From positions 310,001-374,000 of the forward strand of contig CAVRIR010000006.1 in assembly GCA_963721305.1 (NCBI GenBank): a DNA stretch of 64,000 nt, read 5' to 3'. How positions within the stretch are numbered: the first letter of the stretch is position 1; each line of letters opens with the position of its first letter. Source of the DNA: DATAES01 sp963721305 (GTDB taxonomy: Bacteria; Actinomycetota; Acidimicrobiia; Acidimicrobiales; JACDCH01). The position numbers were made by a program, and so were the translations under genes. Under the pieces are notes generated by a model. That model did no database searches. It saw only the letters and a list, made by a program, of their open reading frames with translations, and had not been told where the DNA came from. Below, piece after piece: positions 1 through 8,218 of the stretch.

Positions 1-27
1 GAGAGCACTTCGTACGAGGAGATCACC

Positions 28-978
28 GTGGCCAAGACCGACCGCACGAGCGGTATCAGCAGCCGATCCATCGAGCGGTACGGCTGGGTGCCAGACCTCC
101 CGGACGCGCGGGACTACATGTACTCGGCCCCCCAGGAAGTGCTCGCGGAGCTGCCCACCAAGGTGGATCTGCGACCCGGGTGCCCACCGGTCTACGACCA
201 GGGTCAGCTCGGCAGCTGCACCGCGAACGCGATCGGCGCCGCGCACGCGTTCACGCAGCTCCGCCAGTTCAAGAAAGACTTCATGCCGTCGCGGCTGTTC
301 ATCTACTTCAACGAACGTGACATCGAGCACACCGTCGAGACGGACAGCGGCGCCATGATCCGGGACGGCATCAAGAGCGTCGCGAAGCTCGGCGTGTGCC
401 CGGAGACGTCGTGGCCGTACGACATCAACCGCTTCCGCGACAAGCCCCTCTCGCAGTGCTACACCCAAGCAGAGCAGAACCAGGTGACCGTGTACCGCCG
501 GGTTTTGCAGAACCTGCACCAGCTCCAGGGCGCGCTGGCCAGTGGCTCGCCCGTGGTGTTCGGGTTCTCCGTCTACGAGAGCTTCGAGGGCCAGGACGTC
601 GCCCGGTCGGGCGTCGTGCCCATGCCGGCTCGCGGCGAGAAGCAGCTCGGCGGCCATGCCGTGCTCGCGGTCGGCTACGACGACGCGTCCCAACGGTTCA
701 TCGTGCGCAACTCGTGGGGTCCGGGCTGGGGACAGCAGGGTTACTTCACGATGCCGTACGCGTACACGACCAACGCACAGCTCGCGTCGGACTTCTGGAC
801 CATCGAGGTGGTCGAGGAACCGACCGCTGCCCCGAAGGCAGCCAAGAAGTCGACGAAGCGCGCCACGAAGAAGGCGGCCAAGACGACGAAGGCAACCAAG
901 AAGTCGACGAAGCGCGCCACGAAGAAGGCGGCCAAGGCGACGAAGGCATCCAAGACGCGGTCGCGCGCGCGTTCCTGA
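28..978 (+). CDS. Papain-like (C1A) cysteine peptidase with lysine-rich tail
   Basis: Predicted cysteine peptidase of 316 residues. The catalytic Cys64 lies in QGQLGSCTANA with an upstream Gln58 or Gln60 for the oxyanion hole. His210 lies in GGHAVLAVGYDD, and Asn228 lies in VRNSWGPGWG. These are the papain-family triad motifs in the right order. No signal peptide or long propeptide is seen; the N-terminus runs straight into the fold. Residues about 266-316 form a Lys/Thr/Ala/Ser tail containing two copies of AKKSTKRATKKAAK, resembling the basic tails of histone H1 or actinobacterial HU, so nucleic-acid or polyanion binding is possible (inference). The GTG start at 28 has a purine-rich site 8-12 bases upstream. 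The gene may be preceded by an operon partner outside the window. The peptidase call is firm; substrate and location are unknown. Confidence 0.88.
   Translation: MAKTDRTSGISSRSIERYGWVPDLPDARDYMYSAPQEVLAELPTKVDLRPGCPPVYDQGQLGSCTANAIGAAHAFTQLRQFKKDFMPSRLFIYFNERDIEHTVETDSGAMIRDGIKSVAKLGVCPETSWPYDINRFRDKPLSQCYTQAEQNQVTVYRRVLQNLHQLQGALASGSPVVFGFSVYESFEGQDVARSGVVPMPARGEKQLGGHAVLAVGYDDASQRFIVRNSWGPGWGQQGYFTMPYAYTTNAQLASDFWTIEVVEEPTAAPKAAKKSTKRATKKAAKTTKATKKSTKRATKKAAKATKASKTRSRARS
844..951 (+). repeat. Two tandem 54-bp units coding for the basic tail
   Basis: Two nearly identical 54-bp units (844-897 and 898-951) each begin with AAGAAGTCGACGAAGCGC. They encode the duplicated AKKSTKRATKKAAK segment of the peptidase tail. 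The few differences are mostly in the last third of the unit, which suggests a recent in-frame duplication. Such a tract could vary in copy number between strains. Confidence 0.85.
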
Positions 979-1046
979 CAGCGCGCCGGGCGGCATAGTG
1001 TCGGACGATTCGCTCGGAACCGACTTCCAACACCCAGTGTCACGTC

Positions 1047-1442
1047 GTGATCCCGCCCGACGGCGTCTACGTCGCGCCTTCCCGCGTGCACGGACGCGGC
1101 GTGTTCGCGATCCGCGGGTTCGACGCCGATGAGGTCATCGAACGATGCCCGTTGCTCCCCGTGCTCGAGGAGCAGATCGAGGCGCTCGACAGCACGGACA
1201 TCTTCGGCTTCTCGTTCGAGTGGGAGGACGGGGTTGCGCTCGCACTGGGGTTCGGCAGCCTCTACAACCACTCGTGGCATCCGAACGCGCGCTATGACCA
1301 CGACTACGACAACGAGCTCATCGTGTACAGCGCGGTCCGCACGATCGAGGCGCACGAAGAGATCACGGTGAACTACAGCGGCGATCCCGACGGGCGCATC
1401 GAGCTGTGGTTCGACATGGAGGAGGACGAGGAATGCTCCTGA
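1047..1442 (+). CDS. SET domain protein
   Basis: Short 131-residue protein consisting almost only of a SET fold. It shows GRGVF at 16-20 (start of the domain), YNHSWHPNA at 73-81 (the NHS motif that contacts S-adenosylmethionine) and EEITVNY at 104-110 (pseudoknot/catalytic tyrosine region). SET proteins usually methylate lysines, and bacterial targets are mostly unknown. The C-terminus is acidic (EEDEE). The GTG start was chosen because it leaves the SET domain complete. The stop overlaps the start of the downstream VOC gene by 10 bases, so the two are probably translationally coupled. It also follows a protein with a Lys-rich tail, an attractive but unproven substrate. Confidence 0.8.
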   Translation: MIPPDGVYVAPSRVHGRGVFAIRGFDADEVIERCPLLPVLEEQIEALDSTDIFGFSFEWEDGVALALGFGSLYNHSWHPNARYDHDYDNELIVYSAVRTIEAHEEITVNYSGDPDGRIELWFDMEEDEECS

Positions 1443-1897
1443 ACGGCGTCAACCACGTCGCGATCATCACGAACGACACGGACCGCCTGCACGCGTTCTA
1501 CCGCGACGTGTTCGACGCGACGGTGGCGCGAGACGCATCGGAGGGGCCGGGCGTGCGCTTGTCATTCGTCGACGTCGGGCCGTCCACCGAGCTCAACGTG
1601 TTCGAGATCGACGACAACACCGAGGCCGCCCGCCAGACGCCGATGTTCGGGCGAGGACGGATCGACCACCTCGGTCTGCAGGCCGCGTCGCTCGAGGCGT
1701 TCGACGAGATCCGCCGCCGGCTGATCGAGCGGGGCTGCACGGACGGCTTCGTCACCGACTTCGGCCCCATCCTGAGCCTCTTCTTCCGCGATCCCGACGG
1801 CCTCGAGGCCGAGGTCTGCGTCGATAATCCGAACGTGCAACCCGGCGTGTTCCATCCGCCGGGCACGAAGGCTGGGGGCTACGAGCCGGTTTCCTGA
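1433..1897 (+). CDS. VOC/glyoxalase-fold protein
   Basis: Single-chain vicinal-oxygen-chelate protein of 154 residues with two beta-alpha-beta-beta-beta units. Likely metal ligands sit at the usual spots: His8 (GVNHVAI), an acidic residue near Glu57, His79 (RIDHLGL) and Glu126/128 (DGLEAEV). The RDPDGLEAEV ending is typical of lyase/dioxygenase-like VOC proteins. The reaction cannot be named. I chose the ATG at 1433 over an upstream in-frame GTG because GGAGGACGAGGA directly precedes it and the fold begins there. It overlaps the end of the SET gene. Confidence 0.8.
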   Translation: MLLNGVNHVAIITNDTDRLHAFYRDVFDATVARDASEGPGVRLSFVDVGPSTELNVFEIDDNTEAARQTPMFGRGRIDHLGLQAASLEAFDEIRRRLIERGCTDGFVTDFGPILSLFFRDPDGLEAEVCVDNPNVQPGVFHPPGTKAGGYEPVS

Positions 1898-1968
1898 CCC
1901 GCGTCGAAGGCCTGGACGAGCTTCTTGGGCGCACGGATGCGCCGGACGTCGTCCTCGGACACCGCCAC
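1879..1968 (-). CDS. Possible 29-residue small ORF after doxX
   Basis: Minus-strand GTG ORF starting two bases after the DoxX stop, encoding a charged peptide that begins VAVSEDDVRRIRAPKKLVQA. Amino-acid composition and codon third positions look like coding sequence. It would be the last gene of the ACAD-ETF-DoxX operon, but it overlaps the 3' end of the convergent VOC gene by 19 bases. It could equally be a decayed remnant of a larger gene. Unrecognised and weakly supported. Confidence 0.2.
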   Translation of the reverse strand: MAVSEDDVRRIRAPKKLVQAFDAGQETGS

Positions 1969-1969
1969 G

Positions 1970-2500
1970 TCAGGCGGCTGCGGGTTTCGGCGGCGGCGGA
2001 CGCCAGAACACCGCGAGCAACAGCGCGGCCCCGCCCGCACCCGCGATCAGTCCGATGAGCAGTCCCCACACGCCGATGTAGTGCTCGTCGAGACTGATGG
2101 CGTGGTCGATCGACCAGTTGCCCGGTCCGATCGTCGCGATGACGAAACCCACGACGATCAGCGTCATCACGTACTCCCATCCTTCGCCGGGACGGAAGAT
2201 GAAGAAGCCGTTGCCGCGATGGTTCGTGATCAGCGCGACGAGCATCACGCCGATGATCGCCGCCGCAGCGAGCGGCGTCAGGAGGCCGAGCACGAGCAGC
2301 GCGCCCGCGCCCACTTCGGTGAGGCTGGCCAGCCATGCGTGCAGGCGCCCCGGTTTCATGCCGAGGCTCTCGAACCAGCGGCCGGTGCCGGCGATCTTGC
2401 CGCCGCCGAAGATGTGATTGATGCCGTGCGCCAGCATGACCGCCGCCGCGCTCAGCCGGAGGCCGAGCAGGACGAGGTTGATGGCGTTGTCATCGATCAC
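1970..2500 (-). CDS. DoxX-family membrane protein
   Basis: Protein of 176 residues with four hydrophobic segments and the DoxX-type N-terminal stretch LGLRLSAAAVMLAHGINHIF, followed by TGRWFESLGMKPG. DoxX proteins are small membrane proteins of poorly known role, some linked to quinone or thiosulfate redox chemistry and to oxidative stress complexes. The GTG start overlaps the stop of the upstream ETF gene as GTGA, so it is translationally coupled to ETF and acyl-CoA dehydrogenase. That context suggests a membrane link for electron transfer (inference). The C-terminus is proline-rich (RPPPPKP). Confidence 0.82.
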   Translation of the reverse strand: MIDDNAINLVLLGLRLSAAAVMLAHGINHIFGGGKIAGTGRWFESLGMKPGRLHAWLASLTEVGAGALLVLGLLTPLAAAAIIGVMLVALITNHRGNGFFIFRPGEGWEYVMTLIVVGFVIATIGPGNWSIDHAISLDEHYIGVWGLLIGLIAGAGGAALLLAVFWRPPPPKPAAA

Positions 2501-4281
2501 AGGCGTTGCTCCTGGAGCCGGGCGGTGAGGCGGGGTACGACGTCGCGCCAGTCGGCGACGATCCCGATGTCGGCGTGCTCCCAGATCGGGGCACCGCGAT
2601 CGGGGTTCACGGCCAACACGGTTCCGGCGGCGCGCACACCTACGGTGTGGTTGAACTTGCCGGACAGTCCGATGCCGACATACAGGCGGGGCGCGATGCT
2701 GCGACCGGTGATGCCGACCTGCCTCGCCCGCGGCTGCCAACCCTTGTCGGTGACCTTGCGGGTGGCGGCGAGCTCGGCGTCGAGGACGTCGAGCAACGGT
2801 TGGATCTCGCCGTACTCGTCAGGTGCGACTCCGGCACCGACGCACACCACACGCTGAGCAGTTGCGAGCACGTCGACGTCGTCGTCGCGGGTCGAGGAGA
2901 GGACACGCACGCGCCCGCGTCGCTTCGCGTTGAGGATCGTCGAGCTGATCGGCGGGGTCGACGTCCGCAAGGACGGTCGAGGCAGGACGCCGGCACGCAC
3001 GGTCGCCATCTGGATCCGCGTGCTCGCGTAGATCGCCGCCACCAATCGCCCGCCGAAGGCCGGCTTCCACGAGAGCAGCTGCACCTCGCCGGTGGTCACC
3101 GTCCGGCTGACCTCGAGCCCGACCGCGTCACCGGTGAGACCGGCCTCGAGGCGAGCAGCCACGCGCCCGCCGACCTCGCGTCCCCACGTGGTGCTCGGCA
3201 AGAGGATCGCCCACGGGTCCGCGTCCATCGCCCACGAAGCGAGCGCGCCGGCGACGTCTTCTTCGACCTTGGCGCGGTCGATCACGACCAGCGCGTCGGC
3301 GCCGGCTTGCGCGAGGGCGCCGACATGGGCGCCCTCGGGTGTGGCAACCGCAACGACGTGGCCGACGATGTCGCGCGCGAGGACGGCGGCCGCGGCGAGT
3401 AGCTCGCGGGTCAAGTTCTCTCGATCGGGTTCGACGACCACCACCACGGCGTCACCTCGCACGCCGTGCGCTGACGGAACCTCGACACCGAGCCCGGTTC
3501 GCCGGCGATCGAGTGCACCTCGTTCGCGAAGCAGCCGGATCGCTTCGTCGACTTGCTCGTCGACGCTGCCCTCGAGGATCGACCGTGCCCGCTCGACTTC
3601 CAGCACCCGCACCTCGCCGACGTACGTGCAGCTCCCGTCCTGGCCCCACGGGCCTTCACCGAGATCGGCAGCGCCGAGCGTCGTGATGCGATCGGGAGCA
3701 ACGGCCGCTCGACCCTCGGGATCGACCTTCGCCGGTTCGGTCAGGCGCTCCGCCACAGACACGATCGCCGGTAACTGGACGACGCGCTCACTCTGGCCAT
3801 CGTCCTCTTCGCACAGCACCTCGAGGTGGCCCTCACCGAGGTTCAGCCGTTTGACGCCCGTGACGAACGGAAGGTCGACGAGCTCCGCGACCTGCGGGCC
3901 GACCTGCCCCGTATCGGCGTCGACGCTGTTGCGCCCGACGAGAACGAGATCGAACGGTCCTTCACGTTCGAGCACTGCGGCAAGCGCGCGTGCGGTGGCG
4001 AGCGTGTCGGAGCCGGCGAAGGCCGGATCGGTCACGAGGATGCCGCGGTCCGCGCCCCACGCGATCGCCTCGCGCAGCACGTCGTCCGCGCTGGGCGGTC
4101 CGAGCGTGATGATCGTGCACGTCCCGTTGGTGGCGGACGCGAGCTCGACGCCTTTGCTCACCGCTCGCCGGCAGTAGGGGTTGAGCTCGAGCTCGAGTCC
4201 TTCGCGCACGAGCCGCCCGTCCGAGCCGAGCTCCATCGCCTCGAACTTCGGGACCTGCTTGACGAGCGCGGCGATCTTCAA
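2497..4281 (-). CDS. Single-chain electron transfer flavoprotein (EtfB-EtfA fusion)
   Basis: The 594-residue chain has an EtfB-like half (about 1-255, opening MKIAALVKQVP, with VGRNSVDADTGQVGPQVAELV) followed by an EtfA-like half (about 275-594). The EtfA C-terminal FAD domain is clear: GITGRSIAPRLYVGIGLSG around 523-541, then NPDRGAPIWEHADIGIV around 559-575. ETF passes electrons from acyl-CoA dehydrogenases to the membrane quinone oxidoreductase. In most bacteria the two subunits are separate genes; here they are one polypeptide. The TTG start overlaps the stop of the upstream acyl-CoA dehydrogenase (TTGA), and the stop overlaps doxX, giving a tight three-gene operon. Confidence 0.88.
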   Translation of the reverse strand: MKIAALVKQVPKFEAMELGSDGRLVREGLELELNPYCRRAVSKGVELASATNGTCTIITLGPPSADDVLREAIAWGADRGILVTDPAFAGSDTLATARALAAVLEREGPFDLVLVGRNSVDADTGQVGPQVAELVDLPFVTGVKRLNLGEGHLEVLCEEDDGQSERVVQLPAIVSVAERLTEPAKVDPEGRAAVAPDRITTLGAADLGEGPWGQDGSCTYVGEVRVLEVERARSILEGSVDEQVDEAIRLLRERGALDRRRTGLGVEVPSAHGVRGDAVVVVVEPDRENLTRELLAAAAVLARDIVGHVVAVATPEGAHVGALAQAGADALVVIDRAKVEEDVAGALASWAMDADPWAILLPSTTWGREVGGRVAARLEAGLTGDAVGLEVSRTVTTGEVQLLSWKPAFGGRLVAAIYASTRIQMATVRAGVLPRPSLRTSTPPISSTILNAKRRGRVRVLSSTRDDDVDVLATAQRVVCVGAGVAPDEYGEIQPLLDVLDAELAATRKVTDKGWQPRARQVGITGRSIAPRLYVGIGLSGKFNHTVGVRAAGTVLAVNPDRGAPIWEHADIGIVADWRDVVPRLTARLQEQRL

Positions 4282-5450
4282 CGCGGCAGCCCGAGAACGC
4301 GCTCGGCGATGATGTTGCGCTGGATCTCGCTCGTGCCGCCGGGAATGGTCGCGGCGAACGAGCGCAGGTACTGCGTGACGAACGCACCGGTGCGCCAGAT
4401 CGGCGGTCCGGTCGTGTCGAGGTCGATGCCGTCCGGGCCGAACTCCTCGGCCCCGACCAGCAGCGCGTGTTGCAACGACTCGCTTCCGAACAACTTGAGG
4501 ATCGAGTGCTCGGGTGACGCTTCACCCTTCGCGAACTTGGCGAACCCGAGGTAGCCGATCGATTGCAGCGCGAGCTGGTCGATCCAGGCCGACGCGATGA
4601 GGTCGCGCTGGCGGGCATCGAGCTGACGTTGCTTGCCCTGATCGATGAGCAGGTCGACGATCATGCCGAGGTCGTACGCGTAGTTGATCCAGAGCATCGC
4701 CCGCTCGTGTGCCAGCGAGCCCATCGAGAGCCGCCAACCGTCGTTGAGATCGCCGACGAGGTTCTCCTTCGGAACGACGACGTCGGTGAAGAACACCTCG
4801 TTGAAGTCGGCGTACGTCGGCTCGGTCAGCTCGGGAATGGGCCGGTACTCGATGCCCGGTGACTCCATGTCGATGATGAGAACGCTGATGCCCTTGTGCT
4901 TGGGCGCGTCCGGGTCGGTGCGCACGAAGCAGAAGCACCAGTCGGCGTGTTGCGCGCCCGAAGTCCACACCTTCTGCCCGTTGACGACGAAGCTGTCGCC
5001 GTCCACCACCGCGCGGGTGGTGAGCGACGCGAGGTCGGAACCGGCGTTCGGCTCGCTCATGCCGAGGCACCAGCTGATCTCGGCTCGCAAGGTCGGCACC
5101 GCCCATCGCGCACGCTGCTCAGGCGTGCCGTAGTCGATGATCGACGGGGTCACGATGGCGAGTCCCTGCGGGTTCGTCGTGCGGCGGATGTCGCGCCGCG
5201 TGAACTCCTCGAAGTAGATCATCTGCTGCGCGGCGTTGGCATTGCGGCCGCCGTGCTCGGGGGGCCAGCCCGGCACGAGGTAGCCGTTGTCGAACAACGT
5301 CCGCTGCCACTTCACGGCCCACGCCCGCTTGTCGGCACTGGATCGGGGCGGTTCGAGCCGTTCGTCTTCCTCGGGCGGCGGGTGCGCGTCGAGCCACGCC
5401 ACGAGCTCGGCGCGGAAGGATTCGTCCTCGTCGGAGAAGGACAGTCGCAT
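4278..5450 (-). CDS. Acyl-CoA dehydrogenase (FadE-like)
   Basis: Protein of 390 residues with all three acyl-CoA dehydrogenase domains: helical N-domain, beta-barrel middle domain (CLGMSEPNAGSDLASLTT, VNGQKVWTSGAQ) and C-terminal helical domain ending TIPGGTSEIQRNIIAERVLGLPR-like. The Glu that acts as base in the medium-chain type (in YEGT) is Gly here (PGGT). The base, if any, must lie elsewhere, as in other FadE subgroups. I used the ATG at 5450 rather than an upstream GTG because the FadE N-terminus (RLSFSDEDESFRAEL) begins there. First gene of the ACAD-ETF-DoxX operon; its electron acceptor is very likely the adjacent ETF. Confidence 0.88.
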   Translation of the reverse strand: MRLSFSDEDESFRAELVAWLDAHPPPEEDERLEPPRSSADKRAWAVKWQRTLFDNGYLVPGWPPEHGGRNANAAQQMIYFEEFTRRDIRRTTNPQGLAIVTPSIIDYGTPEQRARWAVPTLRAEISWCLGMSEPNAGSDLASLTTRAVVDGDSFVVNGQKVWTSGAQHADWCFCFVRTDPDAPKHKGISVLIIDMESPGIEYRPIPELTEPTYADFNEVFFTDVVVPKENLVGDLNDGWRLSMGSLAHERAMLWINYAYDLGMIVDLLIDQGKQRQLDARQRDLIASAWIDQLALQSIGYLGFAKFAKGEASPEHSILKLFGSESLQHALLVGAEEFGPDGIDLDTTGPPIWRTGAFVTQYLRSFAATIPGGTSEIQRNIIAERVLGLPR

Positions 5451-5561
5451 CGCCGTGCACCTTAGTGACGCCGGCAACGGCCGAACTCCGGGTCATCTCC
5501 GGCGCTCTGGCGCGAGACGCGAGCCACCGAACCGGTCTGACCGAGCGGGGAAGGTACGGGT

Positions 5562-5966
5562 ATGCAAACCGAGATCCCGGAAGCGAAGCCCTTCGACTTG
5601 TCGACCAACGTGGTCGGTCTCGATCGCGAGTCCGGTGGCGCGTGTTTCATGGTGCGCGACCGCCCCGGACCCCCGGCCCGGCTCGATGGCCACACGATCG
5701 GCGTGTGCGATGTGGGCGGCGGATCGCCCCATGCCGGCGAGATGCACCCCGACGGCGACGAGCTGTTGTACGTGATCGACGGCCGCATGCGGGTGCAGCT
5801 CGAGCTCAGCAGCGGTGACCAAGTAGTGGAGGTCGAGGCTGGTCAGGCCGTCGTCGTCCCGCGGGGCACGTGGCACCTGATCCTTCCAGGAGAACCGACC
5901 CACATCGTCAACATCACGCCTGGCCCCAACGGCCCGCACAGGCCGCTTCCAGCGCCCGACGCGTGA
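5562..5966 (+). CDS. Single-domain cupin
   Basis: Small 134-residue cupin. Motif 1 is partly conserved (GEMHPDGDELLYVIDG, with one His and the Glu), and motif 2 appears as PRGTWHLILPG with its His. Small cupins of this kind bind a metal and act as sugar-, ring- or polyketide-modifying enzymes or as sensors; function cannot be assigned. The ATG is preceded by a GGGGAAGG-type ribosome site. It stands alone, divergent from the acyl-CoA dehydrogenase operon, with 111 bp between them. Confidence 0.8.
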   Translation: MQTEIPEAKPFDLSTNVVGLDRESGGACFMVRDRPGPPARLDGHTIGVCDVGGGSPHAGEMHPDGDELLYVIDGRMRVQLELSSGDQVVEVEAGQAVVVPRGTWHLILPGEPTHIVNITPGPNGPHRPLPAPDA

Positions 5967-6041
5967 GCTTCGATTCAGCGCCGGGCGCGACGGACGGAGA
6001 AGTACGCCAAGGAATGCCCGTGAGGTGAGCAAGACTTGCGC

Positions 6042-6485
6042 ATGGCGAGTTGGAAGGAAGTCGGCTCCGATGCGCCGGAGTTCGCTGCGCGCGTCGAACG
6101 AGCTCTGACGCGGAACAAGCACATGACGATGGCGACGCTTCGCGCCGACGGTCGGCCTCGCATCAGCGGCACCGAGCTCGAAGTCAGCGACGGCGAGCTG
6201 TGGCTCGGCAGCATGCCGGGTGCGCGGAAGGCGCTCGACCTGATCCGCGATCCTCGGGTCGCGATTCACGGGCCGACCTCGGATCCGCCGGAGGATCCGA
6301 AGGGCTGGATCGGGGAAGCGAAGGTTGCGGGACGGGCAACCGAGATCCCGCAAGACGACTCGTCCCATCGCTTTCGCATCGACATCGACGAGGTCGTCTT
6401 CACGCACCTCAACGATGCCGGCGATCGTCTCGTGGTCGAGTCCTGGCATCCCGACCGAGGCGTCGATGTGATCGAGCGCGAATAG
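6042..6485 (+). CDS. FMN/F420-binding split-barrel (PNPOx-like) protein
   Basis: Protein of 147 residues with the pyridoxamine-5'-phosphate-oxidase-like fold: HMTMATLRADGRPRISGTEL near the start, then GMPGARKALDLIRDP-like and GWIGEAKVAGRA segments typical of actinobacterial flavin- or F420-dependent split-barrel proteins. Likely a small redox enzyme or flavin-binding protein; the cofactor cannot be decided. A TTG two codons upstream is an alternative start, but the ATG at 6042 fits family starts better. Followed after 44 bp by the hydrolase-cyclase fusion on the same strand. Confidence 0.78.
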   Translation: MASWKEVGSDAPEFAARVERALTRNKHMTMATLRADGRPRISGTELEVSDGELWLGSMPGARKALDLIRDPRVAIHGPTSDPPEDPKGWIGEAKVAGRATEIPQDDSSHRFRIDIDEVVFTHLNDAGDRLVVESWHPDRGVDVIERE

Positions 6486-6529
6486 CACGGCACGATCCCG
6501 GCGATGACGCTGCGCGAAGCTTTGGACAG

Positions 6530-7867
6530 GTGGACGATCTCCAGTACGTGAACGCGGCGGGTCATCACCTCGCGTGCCGGGTCAGGAACCGAGCCGGCGA
6601 GCGCGACGTCGTGTTGTTCACGCCGGGCGGGACCGTTCCGATGGACTTCCTGGAACGCGACCGTGTCGGCGCACGGCTCCTGGATGGTCTCGGCGAGATC
6701 GGACGGCTCGTGCTGTTCGACCGGCGCGGCATCGGCCTGTCCGACCCGATCACCGATTGGTCAGTCCCGCTGGTCGAGCAATGGGCCGAGGATCTGTCGG
6801 CCGTCGTGGAAACGGTCTGCGTCGGCCGGCCGGTCGTCGTCTCGCTTGGCGACTACTGGGGCCCGGCTCGCCTCTTCGCCGCTCGCCATCCGGACGCGCT
6901 ACGCGCGCTGGTGTTGTACGAACCCATCGGGCCGGTCTTCTCCGTGGACCTTGCCACTCCGGTGCTGCAGCGGCGCACCCAGGATGGCGATGACCGTCCG
7001 GAATCAGACTTGATCTCTCGCGTGTGTCCGAGCCGCGCCGACGATCGAGATTTTCGGGACTGGTTCGAGACCGCTGGTCGAGTCGGCGCGAGTCCTTCGA
7101 TCGCCGCCCGCATCTACGACCGCCCTCCTGAACACGTCGTTGCGATGCTCGCCGAGTCGCACCCCGCCATCGACGTTCCGACGCTGGTGCTGCGCCGACC
7201 AGCCAATCTCATGGGCTCGCCGCCACTGCCAGATCCGGTTGCTGTCGAGATCCCCCTTGGCACGCGAGTCGACCTCCCAGGTGTCGACTTCCATTGGTTG
7301 GGCGAGGACGTCGACTCGTTGCTCGCCGAGATCTCGGAGTTCGTGACCGGCGAGAGCCGTCTGCCGCCGGCGGAGCGAGAGCTGCGTGCAATCCTGTTCA
7401 CGGATCTCGTCGGCTCGACGGATCGAGCGACGTCGGCTGGTGATGCGCGGTGGACGGCGATCCTCGACCGCCATGACGCGACGATCGCGCGCGCCATCGC
7501 GCGCCACGGCGGTGTCGTGGTCAAGACCACGGGCGACGGCGTGCTCGCGACCCTCCCGTCCGCGGATCGAGCGCTGCTTGCGGCGCATCGGATCCATGCG
7601 GATCTCGAGCGTGACGCCTTGAAGGCGAGGATCGGCATTCACGTCTGCGACGTCGAACGGCGTGGCCACGACATCGCCGGCGTCGGCGTGCACGTGGCCG
7701 CGCGTGTCATGGCGCTGGCCGGACCCGGCGAGATCTTCGTAACCGGGTCGGTGCCCATCGCCGCGACCGGAACCGAGCACCGGTTCGACGTCGTCGGTGA
7801 CTGCAAGCTCAAAGGCGTGCCCGGAACCTGGACGATCTTTCGAAACGTCACGGAGGTCGTCGTCTGA
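6530..7867 (+). CDS. Alpha/beta-hydrolase-like domain fused to class III adenylate/guanylate cyclase
   Basis: Protein of 445 residues. The N-terminal ~270 residues resemble an alpha/beta hydrolase (GGTVPMDFLERD, LFDRRGIGLSDP). However, the nucleophile elbow reads SLGDYWGP, without the Ser of GxSxG, so it is probably a sensor rather than a hydrolase. The C-terminal cyclase domain has both metal aspartates (FTDLVGSTD and KTTGDGVLATL). The transition-state Asn is replaced by His (GVGVHVAARV) with Arg kept. This is a known actinobacterial architecture that makes a cyclic nucleotide in the cytosol. Start chosen as the GTG at 6530; no other start lies in frame nearby. A strong terminator follows. 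Confidence 0.82.
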   Translation: MDDLQYVNAAGHHLACRVRNRAGERDVVLFTPGGTVPMDFLERDRVGARLLDGLGEIGRLVLFDRRGIGLSDPITDWSVPLVEQWAEDLSAVVETVCVGRPVVVSLGDYWGPARLFAARHPDALRALVLYEPIGPVFSVDLATPVLQRRTQDGDDRPESDLISRVCPSRADDRDFRDWFETAGRVGASPSIAARIYDRPPEHVVAMLAESHPAIDVPTLVLRRPANLMGSPPLPDPVAVEIPLGTRVDLPGVDFHWLGEDVDSLLAEISEFVTGESRLPPAERELRAILFTDLVGSTDRATSAGDARWTAILDRHDATIARAIARHGGVVVKTTGDGVLATLPSADRALLAAHRIHADLERDALKARIGIHVCDVERRGHDIAGVGVHVAARVMALAGPGEIFVTGSVPIAATGTEHRFDVVGDCKLKGVPGTWTIFRNVTEVVV

Positions 7868-7893
7868 CCGGTGCGAACGACACGACCCCGGGA

Positions 7894-7927
7894 CGCGAAG
7901 CCACCCCCGGACGGGGGTCGCTTCGCG
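7894..7927 (+). terminator. Strong hairpin after the cyclase gene
   Basis: Inverted repeat beginning 26 bp after the cyclase stop. Outer arms CGCGAAGC (7894-7901) and GCTTCGCG pair perfectly. After one C-C mismatch, inner arms ACCCCC and GGGGGT close on a GGAC tetraloop. No U-run follows, as is common for high-GC actinobacterial terminators. Confidence 0.75.
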
Positions 7928-8218
7928 TGGGCGGAACAACCACAGTTTGCGTGACTGGTTAGGAGGATTGTCCGGGCACCGCCCGCCGTGAACGTATATC
8001 TCGGCACACCGAAACATGCGATCGAGGAACGTCGCGTCAGGGCCTCATGAAGCCGGCGTCTGGATCAAGACGTAAGCCGGGCGCGACCGAGCCGGCCGGG
8101 ATCAGACGAGACGGTGTGGTTGAGGATCCGCGAAAGAACTGAGCAAGCGTCGTACGGTTGTCCTCGGGTGGAAAGTCGATGACGTCCCGCGGGGCGTCAG
8201 TTCGTCATGGAGGTTTCG
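7928..8218. other. Non-coding gap before the membrane-protein gene
   Basis: Together with the terminator this makes a gene-free gap of about 350 bases. No ORF on either strand looks coding, and I see no tRNA, direct repeat or copy of the TGACAC palindrome. It presumably carries the promoter of the gene at 8219, but no convincing -35/-10 pair stands out. The last bases include a GGAGG at 8209-8213. Confidence 0.5.

Noticed and set aside
5483..5490. GAACTCCG near 5483 (also at 36398 and 44934) as further copies of the 52-bp repeat
   Set aside because: Only the left 8 bases match; the hairpin and right flank are missing, so they may be chance or partial duplicates.
7928..8218. Riboswitch or small RNA in the 7.9-8.2 kb gap
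   Set aside because: No conserved riboswitch core or long-range pairing that I could recognise.
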